From NCBI GenBank assembly GCA_017421125.1, contig JAFOMZ010000098.1, forward strand, positions 1 to 38,584: a stretch of 38,584 nt of DNA. Reading direction: 5' to 3'. Positions within the stretch are counted from its first letter, which is position 1; the number at the start of each line of letters is the position of its first letter. The translations under genes were made by a program, and so were the position numbers. A model generated the notes under the pieces. The model was not told where the DNA came from. It saw only the letters and a program-made list of their open reading frames with translations, and searched no databases. The stretch comes from Solobacterium sp. GTDB lineage: Bacteria > Bacillota_I > Bacilli_A > Erysipelotrichales > Erysipelotrichaceae. Below, piece by piece: positions 24,401 through 32,877 of the stretch.

Positions 24401-27062
24401 ACCGGAAGTTTCTTCCGTAACGATTTCCGAGAAAGATGTGGTGATGGAAAAAGGTGAAACATACCAGCTTACGGCAGAAGTTCTGCCGGCAGATGCCATC
24501 AGTACGAAGGTGACATGGTCATCTGATAATGAATTCGCTGCGTCAGTTGACGAAAACGGACTGGTAACGGCACTGAAAGGAGGGACGGCGATTATTGTTG
24601 CCCTGACGGAAAGCGGGCAGCTTGCGGATGCCTGCACGGTGACTGTCATTGCCCATCCGGAAAGCATACAGATCATTGAATTTGATCCGGCAACCATGGA
24701 GGAAACAGTCCTTTCTGATATTGCGCTTGAGGAAGGAACAGAAAAACAGCTGGTTGCGAAAGTGATGCCCCTGGATACCTCTGATAAGAGAGTGACATGG
24801 TCTTCGGACCATCCGGAAACTGCGGAAGTGGACCGGGACGGTCTTGTCAGGGCAGTCTCCATCGGTACGGCTGTCATTACCGCAAAAACAAATGACGGTG
24901 GGCTGAGTGCTTCCGTGACAGTGACTGTTACCGAGATCCCGGTCAGGGGGATCCGTATCCTGAACGAAGTGAAATACCTGCCGATTGGAAAAGAAATACA
25001 GATCATATATGCCATTGAACCGAAGAACGCAACTCACCAGGAAGTGACATTTGAAAGCAGTAATCCTGAAATCGCCCCGGTCAGTGAAACCGGTGTCGTG
25101 ACAGGTGTTTCTGAAGGGATAGCGGTGATTACCGTACGGTCAGGGGAGTTCAGCGATGATTTCACAGTCGAAGTCACGCAGGATGGCATTTACACCAATG
25201 AGGTCCCGAAGACATTTGAATACACCGGCTCTGCCATCAAACCGGCAGTGCAGGTATATGACTCCGGGCAGCTGCTGAAGGCAGGGACGGATTATACCCT
25301 CACATATAAGAACAACATCAAAGCAGGAACGGCGACGATCACCCTGAAGATGAAGGGCAACTACACCGGAAGTGAGACGATCACGTTTGAAATCCTGCCG
25401 TTATCCCTGCAGGATGAAAGGGTCAGGACGGAAGAACTGACCCTGCAGACGACGGGAAAGATGCTGAATCCCGCACCAGTGGTGTATTTCGGTACGAAGA
25501 AGCTTGTCAAAGGAACCGACTATACGATCGCTGCGTACACGCTGGACGGTGAGGACTGGGACAGGAAGAGTCCCGGTGAAGTGACACTTACCATTCAGGG
25601 AAAGGGTAATTATTCCGGTGAGATCACTGTCAAAGCATCTGTCGTGCCAAAGGGGAATACCCTGATCCCGGTAAACAAACTCACTGTTTCTGCGAAGAGC
25701 GTGAAATACCAGGATCTTGACGGGGATAACTTCGAAGAAGAAATCATCCCGAACCTGACCGTGAAAAACGGGAAGCAGAAGCTGGTGTATCCGGATGACT
25801 TTATCGTTGCTGAAATACCTTCGGCTTACCGAAATACCGGGACACTGAGATTTGTGATTGAAGGCACCGGGAAATACACCGGCAGAAGGACTGTGAGTAT
25901 GAAGGTGACCGGTATCTCCCTGACTGACAAAAAGATGAAGAATGCAAATATCGGGACATATATGTATAACGGGAAACCGCAGACACTGCAGGATGGATTC
26001 GGACTGACATATAACGGTATTGATCTGGAACCGGAAGACTTCGTGATCCTGGAGGACACATATACAAACAATGTGAATGCAGGGACTGCTTCTGTCCAGG
26101 TCGAAGGAAGAAGGGGATTCACCGGCAAACGTACCGTGAAGTTCACCATTCTGCCAAACAGTGAAGTAATTACACTGGATGATATTACATATGAAGAAGA
26201 AGTACCGTATGCAAAAGGCGGGGCGAAAGCACAGATCCGGGTGTATGACGAAGAACTCGGGCTGCTTGCCGAAGGGAGGGACTATACAGTCACCTATACC
26301 GGCATTACCAGGATCGGAACAGGGTCCGCCACAGTGAAGTTTAAAGGCAACTACAAAGGGACGGATTCACAGGTTGTGTATTATAACATTCTGCTGAAAG
26401 ATATCCCTGAAACGGAAGTTACGGTGAAAGATGTTGTGTACAGCAGTACTGCCGGTAAGTATAAGAGCACGCCTTCCCTGAAGGATACAGACAAAAAAGC
26501 CCTGAAGGCGGGGACGGATTATCTGAAGTCATATGTATATGAGCTGGACAATGAGGACGGTACATATACACTGCTTGGCGCAAAAGACAAAGTGCCTGCT
26601 GGTTCAAAGATCAGGGTCACCGTCACCGGGAGGAATAATTACACCGGCACAGCGTATGGGTACTACCGGGTGATTTCCAAAGGGGCGGACATCAGTAAAG
26701 CGGTGTTCACAGTCACTTCTCGGCAATACACAGGGGAAGCAGTTACGCTGGACGGGAGTTCATTCACAAAAGCACTGATCAACAAGACAACAGATCTTGT
26801 TTATGGTGTGGATTATGAGATTGTAAGCTACGCAAACAACATCAAAAAAGGAACAGCTTCCGCCACGCTCCACGGTATCAACAATTACGGCGGATATAAG
26901 ACGGTGAAATTCAAGATCACGGAGAAGCCGCTGAGTGAGCACTGGCTGGACAGAAACAGCCCGCTGACACTTTCCGGGATCAACAACATTTATGAAGCGT
27001 CGAATGTAACAGTGGAATTCCTGAAAGCGAGGCTGGGAAAAGAGGACTTTTATTTCCAGTAA
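21456..27062 (+). CDS. large secreted protein: two transglutaminase-like modules, Ig-like domains and beta repeats
   Basis: This 1868-residue protein has a signal peptide ending near TVFA, then a Glu/Thr-rich linker to about residue 110. Two homologous modules of about 381 residues follow. Module 1 has a transglutaminase-like triad C276, H304 (HAWN) and D319. Module 2 has the same spacing, S657, H685 and D700, so its Cys is replaced. Four Ig-like group 2 domains (VTWSSD, GTAVITA) span about 898-1243. Seven beta repeats of 70-90 residues run to about 1855, with cores such as AGTDYTLTYKNN and GNYTGS. No LPxTG or other anchor is seen, and the C-terminus looks truncated by the in-frame stop (see next entry). 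It probably acts outside the cell on proteins or wall peptides. Confidence 0.88.
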   Translation: MKQKRIVLWLRVMLSFVLCMTQNMTVFAEEESETIREEEMTETLPEVTEETGSGEVLEEEESAEEDTETGLKAEISEEADVTEGEETEPEAADESYEDVPDEEYYVEYDGFAHILQEGSMLYSREEASAFAGGFTYPIDENFDELTDRLTAAALIRDGELDVRDLGIPASEAGNVFQYLINNNPQLFYVKGQIGFFSNPATGMVTTYALQYDNYTSSDIDAFHAKVSEILSGIDNSWNDEQKALYLHDVLVINNTYDETYSKSNAYNALVEGTSVCQGYSLAYKYLLNQAGIACDIISSDELVHAWNAVTLNGMTYYVDVTFDDPTGTYRMYCSHENFLLSRDEMIEAGHDSDDWVNTRGDVVFDTLAMESYPGAYWSECKTRIPAVQSLWAYTKNDKNIYVHDYSSGTDSLLTDELQGIWHDPANPGSYYTKYYASLDSYHNFFLASQEDAVYTVKTDGTVSEIGKLDEDELAYGRIYGIQTVNDTVRYDVYCNPDINGELQFDYFDIPASEEGGNRFPVEDYFDELTRRLIEAAANQEHILDVADLQIPEEDSDYVFYYLITHNPQLFYVTGTGSHTTNFTYVGTYTLQYPGYTQSDIDLFDERISRILSGIDSSWNDEQKALYLHDVLVTETAVDTTGNSRSIYDALVMGEATSRGYALAYKYLLNQAGIECDIIGSPELSHAWNAVVISGKTYYVDTVKDDQDENYVMYCGHANFLRSREGMREEGHSTTDWLNTKDENVYNTLALEEYPVNWWKDSTTKIPSAGKLYAYTKKDPASGIWVHDYSDGTDRVLTSELNGTWDKLDGEGAWTDNFTSLDSYHDQFLASRQDSVYLIKTDGTVRKVYALEDSEMNRGRIYGIKTTGDQVRYWVYSGPGSDNYQYTDCFDIPDEQEVVHVTSLVFNVSEPTVCIPGTQVNFTVTVLPEEADDRSVTWESDHPETAAVDDEGKMTAVAPGTAVITARSVSDPDVFAEHQVIIKPEVSSVTISEKDVVMEKGETYQLTAEVLPADAISTKVTWSSDNEFAASVDENGLVTALKGGTAIIVALTESGQLADACTVTVIAHPESIQIIEFDPATMEETVLSDIALEEGTEKQLVAKVMPLDTSDKRVTWSSDHPETAEVDRDGLVRAVSIGTAVITAKTNDGGLSASVTVTVTEIPVRGIRILNEVKYLPIGKEIQIIYAIEPKNATHQEVTFESSNPEIAPVSETGVVTGVSEGIAVITVRSGEFSDDFTVEVTQDGIYTNEVPKTFEYTGSAIKPAVQVYDSGQLLKAGTDYTLTYKNNIKAGTATITLKMKGNYTGSETITFEILPLSLQDERVRTEELTLQTTGKMLNPAPVVYFGTKKLVKGTDYTIAAYTLDGEDWDRKSPGEVTLTIQGKGNYSGEITVKASVVPKGNTLIPVNKLTVSAKSVKYQDLDGDNFEEEIIPNLTVKNGKQKLVYPDDFIVAEIPSAYRNTGTLRFVIEGTGKYTGRRTVSMKVTGISLTDKKMKNANIGTYMYNGKPQTLQDGFGLTYNGIDLEPEDFVILEDTYTNNVNAGTASVQVEGRRGFTGKRTVKFTILPNSEVITLDDITYEEEVPYAKGGAKAQIRVYDEELGLLAEGRDYTVTYTGITRIGTGSATVKFKGNYKGTDSQVVYYNILLKDIPETEVTVKDVVYSSTAGKYKSTPSLKDTDKKALKAGTDYLKSYVYELDNEDGTYTLLGAKDKVPAGSKIRVTVTGRNNYTGTAYGYYRVISKGADISKAVFTVTSRQYTGEAVTLDGSSFTKALINKTTDLVYGVDYEIVSYANNIKKGTASATLHGINNYGGYKTVKFKITEKPLSEHWLDRNSPLTLSGINNIYEASNVTVEFLKARLGKEDFYFQ
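22294..22332 (+). repeat. 39-base perfect direct repeat, copy 1
   Basis: This block encodes most of LAYKYLLNQAGI in transglutaminase module 1 and is identical to 23437-23475, exactly 1143 bases (381 codons) downstream. The flanks have diverged. Confidence 0.85.
23437..23475 (+). repeat. 39-base perfect direct repeat, copy 2
   Basis: Second copy, in module 2 of the large secreted protein. It is in frame with copy 1 and identical over all 39 bases. Confidence 0.85.
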
Positions 27063-27352
27063 ATGGACGGCGGCGCTGAAGAGATCAAAGATGCGGATAT
27101 CATCATCGTCAAACTGGAAAGCCAGGTCAAAATCACGGATGATGTATATGGTGACAGCACGCTTGGCTGGCTGCTGTCCCCGGAAGAAAACGGCTGGGGG
27201 ATTATCCCTGCAGTGTCACGCTGACATCGGGATATTTCTCCGATTGGCCGAAGACGCTCTTCGGTGAAGATGCAGTCGGTATGTACAGACTGACGCTGAA
27301 AGATACAGTTTCGGGAGAAGAAACGGCATATTATATCAGGGTCGGTGAGTGA
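27063..27352 (+). pseudogene. eroded C-terminal end of the large secreted protein
   Basis: Immediately after the TAA at 27060-27062 the same frame stays open for about 54 residues of normal composition (IKDADIIIVKLESQVKITDD ... LGWLLSPEENGWG). Then one base is missing in a run of five G (near 27195-27199). The shifted frame reads on with DYPCSVTLTSGYFSDWPKTL ... TAYYIRVGE and ends at TGA 27350-27352. TAA to a sense codon plus a sixth G would extend the protein by about 96 residues into what looks like a final beta domain. The piece has no ribosome binding site of its own. Confidence 0.7.
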
Positions 27353-27431
27353 ATAAAAAATAGGCGAGGTATGGGCAGGATGATATGATCCCGCCAAAGC
27401 AGACACACGAAATACATACGCTATGAATTTG

Positions 27432-27458
27432 TCCGGGGCGAAAGCCCCGGAATTCTTT
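27432..27458 (+). terminator. probable terminator after the large secreted protein gene
   Basis: TCCGGGGC-GAAA-GCCCCGGA is a perfect eight-base-pair hairpin with a GNRA tetraloop. The following ATTCTTT is only a weak T-run. Confidence 0.55.
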
Positions 27459-27513
27459 GAAGCTTTCGTTTTCCCCAACTTGTTTTGGATAGTCCTTTTT
27501 TGTGATCATCAGG

Positions 27514-27560
27514 CTGGCATTAACTGTATCTTGTGCTATAGTTAGTTAAGGCTAACTTAA
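27514..27560 (+). promoter_or_regulatory. promoter with overlapping DtxR/MntR-type operator
   Basis: CTGGCA (27514-27519), a 17-base spacer and an extended -10 TGC TATAGT (27534-27542) precede the ZIP gene. The imperfect palindrome TTAGTTAAGGCTAACTTAA at 27542-27560 starts on the last base of the -10 and ends 11 bases before the ATG. It agrees with the classical DtxR/IdeR box at 16 of 19 positions by my count, counting the degenerate centre. A bound metal-loaded repressor would block transcription, which fits control of a metal importer. Confidence 0.65.
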
Positions 27561-27571
27561 TAGGAGGTTTT

Positions 27572-28351
27572 ATGTCTGAACAGTTATTATTGGGTATTCT
27601 GATACCGTTTATAGGAACATCTCTGGGAAGTGCATGCGTCTTCCTGATGAAGAAAGAGATCAGGATCGGCACGGAAAGGATCCTGGCAGGCTTTGCGGCA
27701 GGTGTCATGACTGCCGCATGTATCTGGAGCCTGATCATTCCGTCCATGGAACAGTCAAAGCATCTCGGGGACCTGATGTTTGTTCCGGCAACCATCGGTT
27801 TCTGGACAGGGATCCTGTTCCTGCTTGTGATCGACCGCAGTGTCCCGCATCTGCATCTCAACAGCGATGTCCCTGAAGGGCCGCGCTCAGATCTGCCGAA
27901 AACTGTAAAGATGCTGCTGGCAGTAACGATCCACAACATACCTGAGGGCATGGCTGTGGGTGTGGTATATGCGGCATTGCTGAAGGGCACCGCGATCTCA
28001 TCAGCGGCTGCCTTGTCACTGGCGCTTGGCATCGCAATACAGAACTTCCCGGAAGGCGCGATCATTTCCATGCCTTTGAAGGCAGAAGGCATGTCCAAGG
28101 GCAAAGCCTTTGTCATGGGCGTTCTTTCCGGAGCAGTCGAACCGGCCGCAGCGCTGCTGACGACCGCGGCAGTCGGCACTGTTTCCGCGTTCCTGCCGTA
28201 TTTTCTGAGTTTTGCCGCAGGCGCGATGATGTATGTGGTGGTTGAGGAACTGATCCCGGATATGAGCCGGGGAGAACACTCCAATACCGGCACGATCGCA
28301 TTCGCAGCAGGCTTCACCGTTATGATGATCCTCGACACAGTGCTTGGATGA
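27572..28351 (+). CDS. ZIP family divalent metal transporter
   Basis: This 259-residue membrane protein has about eight segments. It shows the two ZIP metal-site motifs HNIPEG (121-126) and QNFPEG (157-162), plus the His-containing VPHLHL in the loop before segment 4. ZIP proteins of the ZupT/GufA group take up Zn, Mn or Fe from outside into the cytosol. The ATG follows AGGAGG by five bases. The overlapping DtxR-type operator points to Fe or Mn rather than Zn as the sensed metal; that is inference. The gene stands alone. Confidence 0.9.
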   Translation: MSEQLLLGILIPFIGTSLGSACVFLMKKEIRIGTERILAGFAAGVMTAACIWSLIIPSMEQSKHLGDLMFVPATIGFWTGILFLLVIDRSVPHLHLNSDVPEGPRSDLPKTVKMLLAVTIHNIPEGMAVGVVYAALLKGTAISSAAALSLALGIAIQNFPEGAIISMPLKAEGMSKGKAFVMGVLSGAVEPAAALLTTAAVGTVSAFLPYFLSFAAGAMMYVVVEELIPDMSRGEHSNTGTIAFAAGFTVMMILDTVLG

Positions 28352-28357
28352 TATGTC

Positions 28358-28386
28358 TTGTTTAAAAACATGAATCCTGTTTTAAT
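28358..28386 (+). promoter_or_regulatory. promoter of the ABC exporter operon, placed almost at the start codon
   Basis: TTGTTT (28358-28363), a 17-base spacer and TTTAAT (28381-28386) leave only eight bases before ATG 28395. No ribosome binding site is visible, so the transcript may be leaderless. Confidence 0.45.
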
Positions 28387-28394
28387 AATGCTTG

Positions 28395-30215
28395 ATGACA
28401 AAAAAACAGGAAAGATTTGAATCCGGAAACAGTCTGGTCCTATATTTTCTCAACGGCAGCAAGCGTTATTTCTTCTGCAGTATGCTTTTCGCGTGCCTCG
28501 TATCGCTCCTGGACCTGATCAACCCGAAGATCCTCGGTTATACGGTCGACTCAGTGATCGGTACAAAGGAATCAACGCTTCCGGCATGGGTCAATGCGCA
28601 GATCGCAAAGATCGGCGGAGCGCCGTTCCTGCGTACCCATCTGCATTACATTGCGTTCACGGTCGTCATGGTCGCACTGGTCGGGGCTTTCTGCCGGTAT
28701 GAATTCCGCCTGAACAATTCCAAAGGCGCGGAGACACTGGTCAAGCGGATGCGTGATACGCTCTTTGACCATATCATCCACCTGCCTTTTTCCTGGCACA
28801 GTGAAAACCGTACCGGTGATATTATCCAGAGATGCACATCCGACGTGGAAACGATCAAGATGTTCCTGTCCGAACAGCTGACAGCGCTGGTCAGGATCAC
28901 CGTGCTGATCGTCCTGTCACTGTACTTCATGTTTACGATCAGCCCGAAACTCACGATGGTCTCGCTGTGCTATATCCCGATCATCATCGGTTATTCCTTC
29001 CTGTTCCACAGACGGATCGGAAACGCGTTCCGGAACGCCGATGAGGAAGAAGGAAAGCTTTCATCGATCGCTCAGGAAAACCTGACCGGTGTGAGAGTCG
29101 TCCGTGCGTTCGGCAGGGAGAAATACGAACGGGAGCGTTTTGAAGACCAGAACAAGGATTATACGAATATGTGGATCGAGCTGATGCGCATCCTGTCACA
29201 GTTCTGGGCAGTCAGCGACCTGTTCTCCGGACTGCAGATCCTGACGGTCACGATCTTCGGCTCGATACTGTGTGTCAGGGGAGAGCTGACAGCAGGCGGT
29301 TATATCTCGTTTGTTTCCTATAACCTGATGCTGACATGGCCTGTCAGATCACTTGGAAGAGTCATTTCACAGATGTCCAAGGCCGGTATTTCGGTCGAAC
29401 GTCTGCGCTACATCATGAATTCCGAAGCAGAACAGGATAAGCCGGGTGCCCTCACGCCTGATCTGAACGGGGACATCGTCTTTGATCATGTGACCTTTGC
29501 CTATGAAAACGGAAATGCGGAAGTACTGCAGGATGTATCCTTTACGATCCCGCAGGGAACGACGTTCGGTATTCTCGGCGGTACCGGTTCCGGCAAGTCC
29601 ACGCTGATGTACCTGCTGGACAGACTGTATGATCTGCCGGAAGGACATGGAAAGATCACGATCAACGGAGTGGATATTGCCGATATGAAGGCAGAGTGGG
29701 TGCGCACCAACATCGGTATGGTGCTGCAGGAACCGTTCCTGTTTTCCCGCACACTGTCGGAAAACATCAAGATCGCAAGGCAGTCCGCGAATATGGCGGA
29801 GATCCGGGAAGCTTCCGGACGCGCTGCCCTGGATGAGGCGGTCGAACACTTTGACAAAGGCTACGATACCTTTGTCGGCGAACGCGGCGTAACACTTTCC
29901 GGCGGCCAGAAACAGAGGACTGCCATTGCCCAGATGCTCATCAGGAAACCGCCTGTCATGGTCTTTGATGATTCGCTTTCCGCAGTAGACGCGGAAACAG
30001 ACGCAAAGATCCGCAGATCGCTCCGTGAAGCATCCGAGGAGTCGACGGTCATCCTGATCGCGCACCGCATCACGACATTGATGAATGCCGATCAGATCGC
30101 AGTGCTGGACCACGGGAAGGTCGCCGAGATCGGCACGCATGAAGAGCTCCTGAACAATCATTCGATCTACCGCAGGATCTATGACCTTCAGATGAGCCAG
30201 GAGGTGGCAGAATGA
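28395..30215 (+). CDS. heterodimeric ABC exporter subunit with degenerate ATPase site
   Basis: This 606-residue half-transporter has six membrane segments (about 25-320), then an ATPase domain. Walker A GGTGSGKST lies near 395, Q-loop VLQEPFLFS, a canonical signature LSGGQKQR near 500 and Walker B VMVFDDSLSAVD near 523. The catalytic Glu after Walker B is Asp, the hallmark of the degenerate subunit of heterodimers such as BmrC/LmrC and TM287. It exports drugs, lipids or peptides with the next subunit. ATG 28395 lacks a clear ribosome binding site. Its TGA overlaps the partner's ATG. Confidence 0.9.
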   Translation: MTKKQERFESGNSLVLYFLNGSKRYFFCSMLFACLVSLLDLINPKILGYTVDSVIGTKESTLPAWVNAQIAKIGGAPFLRTHLHYIAFTVVMVALVGAFCRYEFRLNNSKGAETLVKRMRDTLFDHIIHLPFSWHSENRTGDIIQRCTSDVETIKMFLSEQLTALVRITVLIVLSLYFMFTISPKLTMVSLCYIPIIIGYSFLFHRRIGNAFRNADEEEGKLSSIAQENLTGVRVVRAFGREKYERERFEDQNKDYTNMWIELMRILSQFWAVSDLFSGLQILTVTIFGSILCVRGELTAGGYISFVSYNLMLTWPVRSLGRVISQMSKAGISVERLRYIMNSEAEQDKPGALTPDLNGDIVFDHVTFAYENGNAEVLQDVSFTIPQGTTFGILGGTGSGKSTLMYLLDRLYDLPEGHGKITINGVDIADMKAEWVRTNIGMVLQEPFLFSRTLSENIKIARQSANMAEIREASGRAALDEAVEHFDKGYDTFVGERGVTLSGGQKQRTAIAQMLIRKPPVMVFDDSLSAVDAETDAKIRRSLREASEESTVILIAHRITTLMNADQIAVLDHGKVAEIGTHEELLNNHSIYRRIYDLQMSQEVAE

Positions 30216-32023
30216 ACGAAGAAAAGAAGAACGTTTCTCTGCCCTGGTTCGGGATCGGCAGGGTCATTCCCTTCGCGAAGCCATATAAAAAGACGATCAT
30301 CCTCGCTGTGATCCTGGCGGTCATCAGCAGTATGATCGACAGCGCGTATCCGCTGTTCAACAGCTATGCGATCGACCATTTCATCGCACTGGGAACGCTG
30401 GACACGCTGCCGGTATTTGCGGCGCTTTACATCCTGACATTACTGATCCAGGTGCTGGACAACTATATCAGCGTCTACTGGTGCGGCCAGATCGAGATGA
30501 ACGTGGACAGGGATCTGCGCAACGCTTCATTCAACCATCTGCAGACACTGTCATTCTCTTATTTCAACCAGAACAACGTCGGTTATATCCATGCCCGCGT
30601 GATGAGCGATACCGGCAAGATCGGTGAACTTGTCGCCTGGAGAATGATGGATATCGTCTGGAACGGTTCCTATATCCTCTTTGTCCTGATCGTTATGCTG
30701 AGGATCAACGCAAGACTCGCAATGTATGTGCTGATCCTTGTGCCGATCGCTGTCCTGCTGATCAGCTGGTTCCAGAAACATCTTGTCACGCTGAACCGTG
30801 TGATCCGTGAAGTCAATTCAAAGATCACAGGAAACTTCAACGAAGGCATTACCGGTGCCCGTTCGATCAAGACGCTCGTCATTGAAGATACGATCAACGA
30901 GGATTTCAAAAAAGATACAACGGAAATGAAGCGGACATCCATTCACGCGACACATTACTCTGCGCTGTTCTCGGCAGCTGTCACGATGATGAGCTCCGCA
31001 GCACTTGCGATCGTGCTCTGGAAGGGCGGAAGCCTGAGTATGGAAGGCGTGATCAGGATCGGTACATTATCCGTATTCGTCTCCTATGCGCTGGGTATGA
31101 TGGAGCCGATCCAGAGTATCATCCAGACGATTTCCGCACTGATTGCTATTCAGGTCAACATTGAACGACTGACAAACCTGCTCGCAGCCCAGTCTGATGT
31201 GGCAGACCGTCCGGAAGTGATCGAAAAGTACGGAGATACATTCAACCCGAAGAAAGAAAACTGGGAAGAACTGTACGGGGACGTGGAATTCCGTGATGTC
31301 AGCTTTGTCTATCCTGACGGTACGGAGAAAGTCCTTGAACACTTCAACCTGAATGTTCCCCAGGGAACCAATGTCGCCATTGTCGGTGAGACAGGGGCAG
31401 GCAAATCAACACTGGTCAATCTCGTGTGCAGGTTCTATGAACCGACCGAGGGACAGGTGATGATCGACGGCAGGGATGCCAGGGAGCGTTCCCAGCTGTG
31501 GCTCCACAGCAACATCGGCTATGTGCTCCAGACACCGCACCTGTTCTCCGGAACAGTCAGGGATAACCTGAGGTACGGCAAGCCTGATGCGACGGATGAA
31601 GAGATCCTTGCGGCACTGAAGCTAGTCTCCGCTGACTTTGTCCTGGAAAAGATGGACAAGGGCCTCGACAGCAACGTCGGGGAAGGCGGTGATATGCTGT
31701 CGACAGGCGAAAAACAGCTGCTTTCCTTTGCCAGGGCGATCATCGCGGATCCCAGGATCCTTGTCCTGGATGAAGCAACGGCTTCCATCGATACATTGAC
31801 GGAAAAAGCGATCCAGGATGCGATCTCGATCGTCATCAAGGGCAGAACGTCCTTTGTGATCGCGCATCGTCTCTCTACGATCGTGAACGCGGACGTCATT
31901 CTTGTCGTCAGGGACGGCAAAATGGTCGAGCGCGGGACCCATCGCGAACTGATGAAACAGAAGGGCTATTACTACAGTCTCTATACCCGGCAGTTCGAGG
32001 AAATGGCTGCAGACATGGTCTGA
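30212..32023 (+). CDS. heterodimeric ABC exporter subunit with canonical Walker B
   Basis: This 603-residue partner subunit has six membrane segments and an ATPase domain. Walker A GETGAGKST lies near 391, Q-loop VLQTPHLFS, and Walker B RILVLDEATASID with the catalytic Glu near 517. Its signature is LSTGEKQ instead of LSGGQ. It therefore supplies the working Walker motifs while the upstream subunit supplies the working signature, leaving one competent and one degenerate ATP site. It matches the BmrD/LmrD/TM288 role. The start overlaps the upstream stop (ATGA), with GGAGGTGG upstream. The operon ends in a strong terminator. Confidence 0.92.
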   Translation: MNEEKKNVSLPWFGIGRVIPFAKPYKKTIILAVILAVISSMIDSAYPLFNSYAIDHFIALGTLDTLPVFAALYILTLLIQVLDNYISVYWCGQIEMNVDRDLRNASFNHLQTLSFSYFNQNNVGYIHARVMSDTGKIGELVAWRMMDIVWNGSYILFVLIVMLRINARLAMYVLILVPIAVLLISWFQKHLVTLNRVIREVNSKITGNFNEGITGARSIKTLVIEDTINEDFKKDTTEMKRTSIHATHYSALFSAAVTMMSSAALAIVLWKGGSLSMEGVIRIGTLSVFVSYALGMMEPIQSIIQTISALIAIQVNIERLTNLLAAQSDVADRPEVIEKYGDTFNPKKENWEELYGDVEFRDVSFVYPDGTEKVLEHFNLNVPQGTNVAIVGETGAGKSTLVNLVCRFYEPTEGQVMIDGRDARERSQLWLHSNIGYVLQTPHLFSGTVRDNLRYGKPDATDEEILAALKLVSADFVLEKMDKGLDSNVGEGGDMLSTGEKQLLSFARAIIADPRILVLDEATASIDTLTEKAIQDAISIVIKGRTSFVIAHRLSTIVNADVILVVRDGKMVERGTHRELMKQKGYYYSLYTRQFEEMAADMV

Positions 32024-32025
32024 TA

Positions 32026-32049
32026 AATACCACGCAATGTGGTATTTTT
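32026..32049 (+). terminator. terminator of the ABC exporter operon
   Basis: AATACCAC pairs with GTGGTATT around a five-base loop, followed by a T-run. It starts just after the stop. Confidence 0.85.
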
Positions 32050-32108
32050 ATTTACACATGAAGAATTGTTTAAGATTATGAAATAACGCTCTTGGCGGAC
32101 TGTTTCGG

Positions 32109-32117
32109 TGGTATGAT
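32109..32117 (+). promoter_or_regulatory. extended -10 promoter directly before the VTT protein start
   Basis: TGG TATGAT ends six bases before ATG 32124, so transcription would begin at or next to the start codon. No ribosome binding site is visible. Confidence 0.45.
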
Positions 32118-32123
32118 TGTGGC

Positions 32124-32723
32124 ATGATCAATATACCTCTTCCGCAATGGTTCGTAACATTTGACTGGCAGGCAGTCCTTGAAACATACGGTAATCTGTC
32201 ACCGCTTGTACCGATCCTGGTCGTATCCATGGAATCCTTCATACCGATGCTGCCGCTGACAGCGATCGTGGCATGGAATGTCGCGGCGTACGGTTTCTAT
32301 CTCGGAGCGATGTACAGCTGGGCCGGCACATGCATCGGCTGTACCGTATCTTTCCTGTTCTGGCGGGCGATCCTGGGACACAGGATGGAACGCTATGCCA
32401 TGAACCACGAGAAGGTCATGAAAGCCAGGAGATGCGTAAAACGGATCAAGCCCGGTACGCTGTTCCTGATCCTGATGATGCCGTTCACGCCGTCATCATT
32501 CATGAACTTTGCGTTCGGGGTATCCGTATATTCGAAACGCCGGTATCTGTTTACGCTCTATTGCGCCAAGGTCGCCATGATCACCATCCTGGCATTGATC
32601 GGACAGAGCCTGGTCCTGTCGCTGGATGAACCGCTGTTCATCATCACGGCAGTCGCCATGATCGCGATCATGCTGTACCTGTCCAAATCTGTCTTCAGGT
32701 TTGATGAAGAACCACAGGAATAA
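32124..32723 (+). CDS. VTT/DedA-like (TVP38-type) membrane protein
   Basis: This 199-residue protein has about five membrane segments. The segment LVPILVVSMESFIPMLPLTAIVAWN with the P-x-x-P pair, and the later F-L-I-L-M-M-P-F-T-P-S-S-F-M-N-F-AFG, are the re-entrant elements of the SNARE-associated/DedA family. Bacterial members include lipid scramblase-like DedA proteins; the cargo here is unknown. The start at 32124 has no visible Shine-Dalgarno sequence. Alternative starts further in would remove the first membrane element. It is probably monocistronic, with a terminator at 32733-32759. Confidence 0.75.
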   Translation: MINIPLPQWFVTFDWQAVLETYGNLSPLVPILVVSMESFIPMLPLTAIVAWNVAAYGFYLGAMYSWAGTCIGCTVSFLFWRAILGHRMERYAMNHEKVMKARRCVKRIKPGTLFLILMMPFTPSSFMNFAFGVSVYSKRRYLFTLYCAKVAMITILALIGQSLVLSLDEPLFIITAVAMIAIMLYLSKSVFRFDEEPQE

Positions 32724-32732
32724 GAAATACCG

Positions 32733-32759
32733 CAGATCTGCCGTGCAGGTCTGTTTTTT
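32733..32759 (+). terminator. terminator of the VTT protein gene
   Basis: CAGATCTGC pairs with GCAGGTCTG (one G-U) around CGT, followed by T6. Confidence 0.85.
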
Positions 32760-32848
32760 CTTGAAATCGGTGCGTTTCTGATACAGGGTAGCCTGTTCTG
32801 TAACATAATCAGCTGTAAGTTCCGTTCCGGAAGACAGGATTTGCAAGG

Positions 32849-32854
32849 TATAAT
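32849..32854 (+). promoter_or_regulatory. -10 element of the HAD/DegV operon
   Basis: A perfect TATAAT lies 24 bases before the HAD gene's ATG. The -35 region is poor. Confidence 0.5.
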
Positions 32855-32877
32855 AATGATGAAGGAGACTGACATTT

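Noticed and set aside
24150-27062. Repeated beta domains considered as a CRISPR-like or satellite DNA repeat
   Set aside because: The repetition is at protein level (Ig-like and beta repeats), with diverged DNA and no constant-length spacers.
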